The position numbers and the translations under genes are program-made. From Deltaproteobacteria bacterium (GTDB lineage Bacteria > Myxococcota > Myxococcia > Myxococcales > Anaeromyxobacteraceae), in assembly GCA_016214955.1 (NCBI GenBank), contig JACRMN010000024.1, forward strand, positions 1 through 64,000: a stretch of 64,000 nt of DNA, given 5' to 3'. The notes under the pieces were generated by a model. The model was not told the DNA's origin and searched no databases. It worked only from the letters and a program-made list of their open reading frames with translations. Every line of letters begins with the position of its first letter. Position 1 is the stretch's first letter. Below, one piece after another: positions 17,765 to 24,268 of this stretch.

Positions 17765-19342
17765 CTAGACCGGCTTCTCCAGGTGCTCCAGCAGGATGCG
17801 GAAGGTGCAGCCGGCGCCGGAGCGACTCTCGGCGGTGACCCGCCCGCCGTGGGCCTCGACGATGCGCTTCACGTTGGGCAGGCCCAGGCCCACGTGGGCC
17901 CCCGTGCGCTTGGTCGAGGCGAAGGCGTCGAAGATCCTCGGGAGCCGCTCCGCGGGGATGCCGGCGCCCCGATCCACGATGGCCAGGCCCACCTCGGCGC
18001 CGTGGGTCTCGACCTCGACCCGCACCTCCCCTCCCCGCACCGAGGCCTCGATGGCGTTGGAGAGGAGGTTGAGCGTGGCCCGCTCCAGCAGGTAGCGATC
18101 GGCCATCACCCAGGCGCCGCTGGCCGAGTGCTGCACCGCCAGCCGCACCCCCAGCTTCTCGGCGTGGGGCTCGGCCGTGCGCCGCACGCTCTCGGCGAAG
18201 GCGTCGAGGTCGAGCGGCAGCCGCTCCACCGATCGCACGTCGCGGGACAGGTCGGCGAAGTCGGCCACGAACTTGCGCAGCGTGGCCACCTCGGAGCGCA
18301 GGTTGTCGGCGATGCGCGGCAGGTAGCCGGCCTCGCCGGTCTCGGCCATGCCCGCCGTCTGCTGGAGGATGGCGACCCGGTGGCCCAGGTCGTGGGTGAT
18401 GCCCGCGGCGATGCGTCCGGCGGTGCGCCAGCGCTCCTCCACCTCGAGGTCGGCGAGCACGCGGCGCGACTGGCGCACCCCCACCAGCACCGAGAGCCCC
18501 AGCGCCAGGAGCGAGACCGCCGCCAGCACCAGCTGCGCCGTGCGTGCGGCCCGCAGGGCCTCGGCCGCCGGCTGCTCCACAACCACCGTCCAGCCCCGCT
18601 CCGGGAGCGCCGCCCAGCCGGCCAGCACCTCCTCGCCGAGCGGACCCGGGTAGCGCGTGGGCGCGGCGCCGGGGTCTGCCGAGGCCTGGAGGGCGGCGTC
18701 CCGCTCCGGCACCGGCTCTCCCGTGAGGATGGCAGCCCGGAGCGCCCCCGCGCCCGAGGCGATGAGCCCGCCGCTCCTGTCGAAGGCGAGGGCATAACCC
18801 GACTCGCCCACCTTGATGCGCTGCACGAAGCGCCAGAGCTCGAAGAGGTCGAGCTGGGCACAGACCGCACGGCCGGGCCGGCTCCGCACCGGGACGCAGA
18901 GGTCGAGGGCCGGAGCGCTGCCCTCGTCGAGGTAGATCTCCGAGGTGACCTCGACGCCGGACCGGGCCCGGTCGAGCGCCTGGGCGTCGAGCGCCGCCGG
19001 CCGCTGGGCCGGCAGGGGACCCGGATCGAGGAGCGTGAGGCGCCCCAGGCTCGGGGCGTCGATGGCCACGTCCTCGAGCCGGAGCTCCGCGTCGTCGGCT
19101 CCGCCGGCGGCGGTGGCCACGGCTCGCAGCGCCTCCCGCTGGGCCGCCAGGTAGCCGCCGATGCGGGCCGCCGCCTGGCGCGCCACGAGCGACAGGGTCT
19201 CGCGCGCCGCCGCCTCGCTGCGCCGGCGCAGCGTCTCCACCGCCACCGAGCCGATGCCCAGGAGCGGGACCACGCCGGCCAGGGCCACCAGCACCACCAG
19301 GCGGGCCGCCACCTGGGCGCGGTTCAAGGCGAGACCTCCCAC
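17765..19342 (-). CDS. Membrane sensor histidine kinase with extracytoplasmic (Cache-like) domain
   Basis: A 525-residue kinase. TM1 is near 8-34 (LVVLVALAGVVPLLGIG). A periplasmic sensor of about 225 residues follows, and its layout suggests a double Cache domain. TM2 is LVLAAVSLLALGLSVLVGV near 270. The kinase core has an H-box GITHDLGHRVAIL near 316, N-box NLLSNAIEAS, G1 DRGAGIP and G2 GLGLPNVKRI. Its start overlaps the binding-protein gene, with GTG at 19342 or TTG at 19327 as a TTGA overlap. Coupling to a ligand-binding lipoprotein suggests it senses the same ligand. Confidence 0.88.
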   Translation of the reverse strand: MGGLALNRAQVAARLVVLVALAGVVPLLGIGSVAVETLRRRSEAAARETLSLVARQAAARIGGYLAAQREALRAVATAAGGADDAELRLEDVAIDAPSLGRLTLLDPGPLPAQRPAALDAQALDRARSGVEVTSEIYLDEGSAPALDLCVPVRSRPGRAVCAQLDLFELWRFVQRIKVGESGYALAFDRSGGLIASGAGALRAAILTGEPVPERDAALQASADPGAAPTRYPGPLGEEVLAGWAALPERGWTVVVEQPAAEALRAARTAQLVLAAVSLLALGLSVLVGVRQSRRVLADLEVEERWRTAGRIAAGITHDLGHRVAILQQTAGMAETGEAGYLPRIADNLRSEVATLRKFVADFADLSRDVRSVERLPLDLDAFAESVRRTAEPHAEKLGVRLAVQHSASGAWVMADRYLLERATLNLLSNAIEASVRGGEVRVEVETHGAEVGLAIVDRGAGIPAERLPRIFDAFASTKRTGAHVGLGLPNVKRIVEAHGGRVTAESRSGAGCTFRILLEHLEKPV

Positions 19343-20580
19343 TCCGGCAGCGTCTCCAGGATGCCCCAGTCGCCCAGCCGGGCGTTGGCGAGCCGCGCGT
19401 CCACGGCCCCGACCCGCTCCCGCCGGGCCACGATCACCATCGGCGGATCCTCCGCCAGCGCCTCGCTGGCCGCGGCCTCGTCGCCGCTCGCCAGGGCCGC
19501 GTCGTAGACGGCGTTGGAGTAGCCGGTGAAGTTCCAGTCGGCACCGGTGCGGAGGTAGTTGGCGACGATGCCGGGCGGGCGCACCAGGATGGAGGTGGCC
19601 AGGAGGTCGAAGTCCTTGCTCCAGCCTGCCAGGTCATAGGTGCCCAGCGGGCGCACATCGCCACCGCGTGCTCCCAGCCCCTGGCGCAGCGCCAGCGCCG
19701 CGCGGCGGAAGACCAGCGAGCGCGGGTAGCCGATGCGCAGCGGCACTCCGGGGGGAGGCACCAGCCGCGGCGGGCTCCCCTCGCCGCAGCAAGGCTCGCG
19801 CCGGATGGCGGCTGCGATCTCGGCCACGGGGACTGCGGGGACCAGCGCACGCCGCTCGGCCGCCGACAGGCGGGGGTTGAGCATGATGGCGATGGCGTGA
19901 GGCGCGTTGCCGCGCAGGATGCGGAGCTTCGGCACGCCGTCGAGCAGCTCGGCGTTGGCCGGGTCCAGCGAAGGGATGCCGCCCAGCTCGCCCCGCAAGA
20001 GCCTGACGAGCGCTTCGCGCCCCGTCGCGCAGGGGATGAGCTCGACCCGGTGGATGCGCCCGGGCACCGCCTCGACGCGCGTCAGGACCAGCCCGCCGGG
20101 TGCCTGGCCGGTGACGCTGAAGGGCCCCGTCCCCACCCATCGCTCACCCACCTGCTTCGCCACGATGGCGAGCGCCAGCTGTGTCTCCAGGGGGCTGGCG
20201 GCCGGGGTCTCGACCTCCAGGCCCGCGGCGGCGGTGGAGACGACCCGGACGGCGCGGCGCCGGACCGCCTCGGCCACGTCGCCAGGGCCCACCACCGAGC
20301 CGTCCGAGAAGCGCACTCCCTCCTTCAGCTCCAGCCGCCAGCGGCGCGGGCCCAGCCGCTCCCAGCGCCGGAGGAACCGCGAGTCCCAGCCCCCCGGGAC
20401 GGGCCGGATGACAGACTCGAACACCAGGTCGGTGGCGAGCGCCGCCGCACCGGACTGGGCATCCGGCGCGACGGGGCCCACCTCGCCGATCACGCCGAGC
20501 CGGAGCGTGAAGTCGGCCGGAGGCGCCGGCTTCGGGCAGCCGAGCGCTGCGCCGAGCAGCGGTAGGAGGAGCCAGCGCAC
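19324..20580 (-). CDS. Family 5 (peptide/nickel type) ABC substrate-binding lipoprotein
   Basis: A 418-residue lipoprotein: MRWLLLPLLGAALGC is a signal peptide with a lipobox and Cys15. The mature part reads as a family 5 solute-binding protein (DLVFESVIRPVPGGWDSRFLRRWE, LKEGVRFSDGSVVGPGDVAEA, GTGPFSVTGQAPGG). It is shorter than typical OppA-type proteins of about 520 residues. No ABC permease or ATPase genes are adjacent, so it may deliver a ligand to the coupled sensor kinase rather than to a transporter. It follows the 24-codon peptide gene by 51 bases. The ligand could be a peptide. Confidence 0.78.
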   Translation of the reverse strand: MRWLLLPLLGAALGCPKPAPPADFTLRLGVIGEVGPVAPDAQSGAAALATDLVFESVIRPVPGGWDSRFLRRWERLGPRRWRLELKEGVRFSDGSVVGPGDVAEAVRRRAVRVVSTAAAGLEVETPAASPLETQLALAIVAKQVGERWVGTGPFSVTGQAPGGLVLTRVEAVPGRIHRVELIPCATGREALVRLLRGELGGIPSLDPANAELLDGVPKLRILRGNAPHAIAIMLNPRLSAAERRALVPAVPVAEIAAAIRREPCCGEGSPPRLVPPPGVPLRIGYPRSLVFRRAALALRQGLGARGGDVRPLGTYDLAGWSKDFDLLATSILVRPPGIVANYLRTGADWNFTGYSNAVYDAALASGDEAAASEALAEDPPMVIVARRERVGAVDARLANARLGDWGILETLPEWEVSP

Positions 20581-20631
20581 GGGCGAGTGATCTCACGCCC
20601 GGGCGCCTTCCTCAAGTCGTGGTCGCCCTGG

Positions 20632-20706
20632 TTAGTAGAGCTCGCCGAAGTGGGCGCAGGGGATGGCGGCTCGGGTGGAGCGGCGGGCGGAGATCTTGAT
20701 CGTCAT
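20632..20706 (-). CDS. 24-residue candidate RiPP precursor peptide
   Basis: A 25-codon frame including stop. The ATG at 20704-20706 has GGGAG six bases upstream (ctGGGAGccgaacATG), as good a ribosome site as any in the window. The peptide begins MTIKISARRSTRAA, a basic stretch, and ends IPCAHFGELY with one Cys, one His, two aromatics and a terminal Tyr. It lies 31 bp after a radical SAM/SPASM gene, on the same strand. Short peptides next to such enzymes are commonly their substrates. I do not recognise a named family; the CbpA/CbpB-type cassettes are one comparison to try. There is no direct proof of expression. Confidence 0.7.
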   Translation of the reverse strand: MTIKISARRSTRAAIPCAHFGELY

Positions 20707-20737
20707 GTTCGGCTCCCAGGGGTGTTCGGGGTTGGGT

Positions 20738-22066
20738 TCAGGCAGCGGCGGCGTTCACGGCTTCATCACGGTGGAACTCTTCGAGGTAGCGGCGGCGGAT
20801 CTCCCTGCGGAACTGGTCTTCCAGGAGCGGGCGGTCGCAGGCGGTCTCGCCGAGCCTGCCGCCCGTGGCCACCTTCCCGCCCAGGCAGCCGCCCAGGCAG
20901 ACGGGGACGAAGGGGCAGTCGGGGGCGCAGGCCTTCCAGGGCTCCCCGGCCAGCAGCGGATCGGGCCGCAGGGCCTCGGAGCGCACGTCGCCGAGCGCCA
21001 GCTCGGGTCGGCCGGCGACCGCCAGGCACTTGTAGAGCCTTCCGGATGGGTCGATGGTCCAGGCGTCGTCCCAGTGCAGCTCGCACGGCGCCAGCTGGTC
21101 GACGCCCCGGGGTGCCTGGCGTGTCAGCCCGCGCTGCGACGTCGCCCCGCGCAGCTGCACCAGCGTCTCGGAGGCCCGGCTGCCGCAGGAGGTGGCACAG
21201 CCGCCCTCGACGACGGGCTTGAAGTCCACCGACTTGAGACGGCCGGCCAGCCCGGCGGCGGCCATGCGATCGAGCAGCGCCTCGAAGGAGGCCTCCTGGC
21301 CCTCGCGGAAGTTGCCGCCGACCCGGAGCCGGATCTCGGGGCAGGTGTGGGCCACGGCCACCAGCGCCGCGAAGACGCGGTCGAAGGTTCCCCGGCCATC
21401 GCGATAGACGCGGCCGGCGTCGTGTGTTTCCCGGTCGCCGTCGAGCGTCAGCTTGATCTCGCCCTGGCCCAGGGCCGACAGGCTGCGGGCGAAGTCGACG
21501 TCGAGCGAGACGCCGTTGGTGACGAGCTGCCACTCGAAGGCGCGGCCCATGCGAGCCATCGCGGCCGACAGCCTCGCGGCCGAGCGCAGCACGTAGTCCT
21601 TGCGGGCCAGCGGCTCGCCGCCGATGTAGGCCACCACCAGCTTCTGCGCGGTGGAGCGGGCAACGGCCCTCTCGATCCATTCCAGGGCCGCGGCCTCCAC
21701 CTCGGGCTTCATGTGGCCCTGCGCCGGATGGTCCTTCTGGAAGCAGTAGGTGCAGGCCAGGTCGCAGGCCAGGGTCGGCATCAGCGTGACGTAGAAGCTG
21801 CCGGGGCGCCCGCTGGCCGCGGTGCGGCGGGCCCCGGCCAGCCGCGCCTCGTCCTCGGCCTCGCCCTCCACCAGGAAGCCCAGCTCCCGCAGCGCCTCGG
21901 CCGCCTCCTGCTCGGCGGGGAGCACAGGCCCCCCGCGCCGCCAGCGCGCCAGCGACTCCAGTGCAGCGTCGTCCACTCCGACGTAGCGATCGCTGACGAC
22001 GTCGTAGAGGACGTGTTCGCCGGGCTGCACGTCCCGGTACGGGATCACGAACCGCGAGAGCCGCAT
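20738..22066 (-). CDS. Radical SAM/SPASM peptide maturase
   Basis: A 442-residue enzyme. The radical SAM site is TLACDLACTYCFQKDHP (Cys101, 105, 108, binding a 4Fe-4S cluster and SAM), followed by YIGGEPLARKDYVL and KLTLDGDRETHDAGR. The C-terminal SPASM region has many cysteines, in GGCATSCGSRA, APCELHWDDAW, LYKCLAVAG and CAPDCPFVPVCLGGCLGG, enough for auxiliary Fe-S clusters. Residues 1-70 (FVIPYRDVQPGEHVLYD to LRELGFLVE) resemble a PqqD-like recognition element. The start has GGGGAGGT upstream. A peptide gene follows 31 bp later, suggesting it modifies that peptide. The reaction is unknown. Confidence 0.88.
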   Translation of the reverse strand: MRLSRFVIPYRDVQPGEHVLYDVVSDRYVGVDDAALESLARWRRGGPVLPAEQEAAEALRELGFLVEGEAEDEARLAGARRTAASGRPGSFYVTLMPTLACDLACTYCFQKDHPAQGHMKPEVEAAALEWIERAVARSTAQKLVVAYIGGEPLARKDYVLRSAARLSAAMARMGRAFEWQLVTNGVSLDVDFARSLSALGQGEIKLTLDGDRETHDAGRVYRDGRGTFDRVFAALVAVAHTCPEIRLRVGGNFREGQEASFEALLDRMAAAGLAGRLKSVDFKPVVEGGCATSCGSRASETLVQLRGATSQRGLTRQAPRGVDQLAPCELHWDDAWTIDPSGRLYKCLAVAGRPELALGDVRSEALRPDPLLAGEPWKACAPDCPFVPVCLGGCLGGKVATGGRLGETACDRPLLEDQFRREIRRRYLEEFHRDEAVNAAAA

Positions 22067-22366
22067 GACGACCTCCCCTGAGCAACGCCGATGCCATCGG
22101 GAGTGGATCGCGCGCAGATCTGGGAGGCGATGCACAAGTGCCCGCAGCGCCGGGCTCCGGCTCGATCGCGGGCTCGCGGCTCGCGATCTGGCCGGCGACA
22201 CGCACGCGGCGTCCGGCCGGGGATCGAGCCAGCGGATCCGGCGCAGCGCCAGAGCCCGCCGGAATCCCGCGGCGAATCACACTCCGAGTGCAGCGGCCAG
22301 GGATCGAGCCTGCACGGTCAGGCCGCGGGCCGCCAGGTGGCCCCCGACTTGCTTGGGATCAGCCGC
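22067..22366. other. Divergent intergenic region upstream of the radical SAM gene
   Basis: This 300-bp gap separates the radical SAM gene (minus) from a small unknown gene (plus). GGATCGAGCC occurs twice (near 22220 and 22303) and its complement GGCTCGATC once (near 22155), so three related half-sites flank the gap centre and could bind a regulator. A sigma-54-like element lies at the right end. No other gene is visible. Confidence 0.45.
22338..22353 (+). promoter_or_regulatory. Possible sigma-54 promoter
   Basis: TGGCCCCCGACTTGCT has GG (22339-22340) and GC (22351-22352) with the correct 10-bp gap and the TTGCT end of the -24/-12 consensus (TGGCACGnnnnTTGCW), with two mismatches. The predicted start near 22364 nearly coincides with the GTG of the next gene, which would make its mRNA almost leaderless. 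In GC-rich DNA such matches also occur by chance. Confidence 0.3.
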
Positions 22367-22588
22367 GTGAACCGCGACGACCTCATCGAAGTGCGCGAAA
22401 TCCGCACCGGCGGGAAGCGGGTGGTTGTCCAGCTCTACCGCAACGCCGGCGGATCGGTGGCAGCTCGCTTCCTGCTGGGCGAGGCAGACATGCCCATCAT
22501 CGACGCCGACAGCGTCGAGGAGGCACTGGCGACAGCCGCCGATGCCCTCGAGGGCGCGCTCCTGGCGCGGGCCGCGTCGGGGCGCTGA
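22367..22588 (+). CDS. Small unknown protein (73 residues)
   Basis: The protein (VNRDDLIEVREIRTGGKR, VVVQLYRNAGGSVAARFLLG, then an acidic ADSVEEALATAADALEGAL helix) has a beta-beta-alpha look and no known motif. The frame stays open upstream but turns into low-complexity Arg/Pro sequence, so GTG at 22367-22369 was chosen as start. No strong ribosome site is visible. Function unknown. Confidence 0.45.
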   Translation: MNRDDLIEVREIRTGGKRVVVQLYRNAGGSVAARFLLGEADMPIIDADSVEEALATAADALEGALLARAASGR

Positions 22589-22611
22589 GGCGCGCAGCGC
22601 CCCCGAGGGGC

Positions 22612-22962
22612 CTACCTGGCCTTGGGGAGCGCCTTGCCCTGCTCGAAAACGGCGCCCTCGCCGTAGCGGGCCACGATCTTCTTCTTGGTGTCGAGGCCGC
22701 CGGTCATCTCGATGACGAAGGTGGGCACGCGGCGCGCCCGCCTGTCGGCCACCCAGCGGGTGATGGCGCCGGCCCGCCGGCCACCCCGGCCGCGCTTGCC
22801 GGCTCCCTTGCGGCCCGCCAGCGCCTTGCTGATGTCGGCGTCGATCTGGCGCGCCGCCACCTCGGCGAGAGCGCGCGCGATCTGCGCAGAGGCGCGGCGC
22901 ATCACCTTCTCCATGGCGGCGCGGATGATCTCGTCGACGGAGTTGCGTGCAGGGCGTGCCAT
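22612..22962 (-). CDS. Small basic protein of unknown function
   Basis: A 116-residue protein with helical N-terminal half (VDEIIRAAMEKVMRRASAQI), a very basic glycine-rich middle (GRKGAGKRGRGGRRAG) and a short C-terminal domain (RVPTFVIEMTGGLDTKKKIV). Predicted strongly positive charge suggests nucleic-acid binding, as an inference only. The ATG at 22960-22962 has AGGAGA upstream. It is divergent from tRNA-Leu(CAA) and convergent with the gene at 22367. Confidence 0.6.
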   Translation of the reverse strand: MARPARNSVDEIIRAAMEKVMRRASAQIARALAEVAARQIDADISKALAGRKGAGKRGRGGRRAGAITRWVADRRARRVPTFVIEMTGGLDTKKKIVARYGEGAVFEQGKALPKAR

Positions 22963-23063
22963 TCTCTCTCCTGGTGAATTGATTGACGCTCGATTGTCCG
23001 GCGGTCTATCGACCGTCCCGGAGATATACCCGGGATGGCGCTGATGCGCAAAGCCATGATTCC

Positions 23064-23072
23064 TGCTACCTT
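23064..23072 (+). promoter_or_regulatory. Extended -10 element upstream of tRNA-Leu(CAA)
   Basis: TGCTACCTT combines TGn with -10 TACCTT (23067-23072), which would start transcription about 7 nt before the tRNA. No good -35 is present, which is normal for extended -10 promoters. Confidence 0.4.
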
Positions 23073-23085
23073 GCGCGCGCGGTCC

Positions 23086-23170
23086 GGCCCTCTGGCGAAA
23101 CTGGCAGACGCGCTCGACTCAAAATCGAGTGGGGCAACCCCCCATCCCGGTTCGATTCCGGGGAGGGCCA
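23086..23170 (+). tRNA. tRNA-Leu (anticodon CAA)
   Basis: This 85-nt class II tRNA has acceptor stem GGCCCTC/GAGGGCC with discriminator A, anticodon stem CTCGA/TCGAG, loop CTCAAAA with anticodon CAA, variable arm TGGGGCAACCCC, and T-arm CCCGG/CCGGG with TTCGATT. It reads UUG codons. CCA is not encoded. Confidence 0.95.
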
Positions 23171-23249
23171 TTCAACGCGCCCGGCGGCCTTTTTCCTTGC
23201 CGCGCCGGGATCCATCCGTGTATCGGTACCCGCCACCGGGAGCTCCCAC

Positions 23250-23981
23250 ATGTACAACCTCCTCATCAGCCTGGCCGCGGGCCTCGTCGTCGCCTTCGCC
23301 ATCCGCTCGGGCACCAGCTTCGGCTGGGCCGGGGCCGTCGTTCCGGGCGCCATCGCCATCGCTGGCCTCTACCTGATCCTGGCCCGACGGACGTGGAAGC
23401 AGCTGGAGGGTGTCTTCGAGGAGACGCAGAAGGAGCTCCAGGCGCAGCGCTTCGAGAGGGCGTTGCAGGTGCTCCAGGCGGGCTTCCGGCTGGCGCCCTG
23501 GCAGTTCCTGGTGGCCTCACAGCTCCACGCCCAGATCGGCGTGCTGCGCTACGTGCGCAAGGAGTGGGACGAGGCTCTGCCCCACCTGCAGAAGAGCTTC
23601 TCTCGCCACTGGCTGGCCCGGGCCATGCTCGGCGCCCTGCTCTGGCGCCGGAAGGACATGGAGGGAATGGATCGCACCTTCCAGGAGGCGGAGAAGAACA
23701 ACAAGAAGGAGGGACTGGTCTGGTGCGCCCACGCCTGGCTGCTCGACAAGGAGGGGCGGCACGACGACGCGGTCAAGGTGCTGGGCAAGGCGGCGGCCCA
23801 GAACCCCTCCGACGAGAAGCTCAAGTCTGCGCTGCAGGCGCTGCAGAACGACAAGAAGCTCAAGCTGGGCAAGCTCTACGGCGAGCAGTGGTTCCAGTTT
23901 CACCTGGAGGCGGTGCCGCCACAGATGTTCGGCGGCGGCCTGCCCCGCGGGGCCCGCCGCGCCATCTACGGGAAGCGCTGA
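23250..23981 (+). CDS. Membrane-anchored TPR-like protein
   Basis: A 243-residue protein with two N-terminal hydrophobic segments (LLISLAAGLVVAFAI and AVVPGAIAIAGLYLILA), then helical repeats of TPR character (RFERALQVLQAGFRLAPWQ, EWDEALPHLQKSFSRHW, GRHDDAVKVLGKAAAQNPSD). TPR repeats bind proteins. The end is basic. GGGAG precedes the ATG at 23250. It follows tRNA-Leu(CAA) by 79 bases and is convergent with the selenoprotein gene. Partner unknown. Confidence 0.65.
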   Translation: MYNLLISLAAGLVVAFAIRSGTSFGWAGAVVPGAIAIAGLYLILARRTWKQLEGVFEETQKELQAQRFERALQVLQAGFRLAPWQFLVASQLHAQIGVLRYVRKEWDEALPHLQKSFSRHWLARAMLGALLWRRKDMEGMDRTFQEAEKNNKKEGLVWCAHAWLLDKEGRHDDAVKVLGKAAAQNPSDEKLKSALQALQNDKKLKLGKLYGEQWFQFHLEAVPPQMFGGGLPRGARRAIYGKR

Positions 23982-24017
23982 CCGGCTCTCGGTCCCGACC
24001 GGGACCGTCTACACGCC

Positions 24018-24236
24018 TCAGGTACCGCCGAATCCGACGGTGCTCCTTCCTTCCTCCAGGATGAGGGGGACGCGCCGCTCGCCCCCCGAGAGCTCCAGGA
24101 AGCGGGCCATCGCGGCCGGGTCCTTCTTCACGTCGCGGTAGACGACCTCGTACCCTCGCTTGCCGAAATCCACACGGGCGGCGCTGGTGTAGCCTCAGGT
24201 CGACTTCCCGAAGATCTCCACGCTCGGCTTCGTCAT
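24018..24236 (-). CDS. Glutaredoxin-like selenoprotein (in-frame TGA = Sec14; UXX-star-like)
   Basis: A 73-codon frame with TGA at codon 14 (24195-24197). Before it lies MTKPSVEIFGKST; after it the frame reads GYTSAARVDFGKRGYEVV, YRDVKKDP, then SGGERRVPLILEEG and ends VGFGGT before TGA at 24018-24020. Both sides fit one thioredoxin-fold protein: beta strand VEIFGKST, redox site U-G-Y-T in place of C-x-x-T/C, and cis-Pro in RRVPLIL. This matches the short glutaredoxin-like (seleno)protein family called UXX-star in automated annotation. AGGAGGA lies upstream of the ATG. It follows a kinase/regulator pair by 32 bases. Sec machinery genes are not in this window. Confidence 0.85.
24163..24197 (-). 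promoter_or_regulatory. UGA codon with candidate SECIS hairpins
   Basis: Downstream of the UGA (24195-24197), CTACAC (24187-24192) can pair with GTGTGG (24170-24175) around an 11-nt loop. Alternatively GCCG can pair with CGGC around a loop containing GTGTGGATTT, about 17 nt after the UGA. Bacterial SECIS elements sit in this place. Which fold forms needs RNA folding. Confidence 0.4.
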
Positions 24237-24268
24237 CGGCTCCTCCTCTGGTCGGCGCTGCGTCTGGC

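Noticed and set aside
22367-22588. Longer version of the 73-residue gene starting near 22091
   Set aside because: The upstream 92 codons are Arg/Pro/Ser-rich low-complexity sequence within an intergenic region bearing repeats and promoter-like elements, so I began the gene at 22367.
23086-23170. A possible integration site at tRNA-Leu(CAA)
   Set aside because: No integrase gene or duplicated tRNA 3' end lies within view. The downstream TPR-like gene has the same composition as its neighbours.
24195-24236. A 13-residue peptide ending at the TGA, as a normal stop
   Set aside because: The downstream codons read as a conserved redox fold with cis-Pro and a typical end. A short peptide would not explain this, so Sec decoding is preferred.
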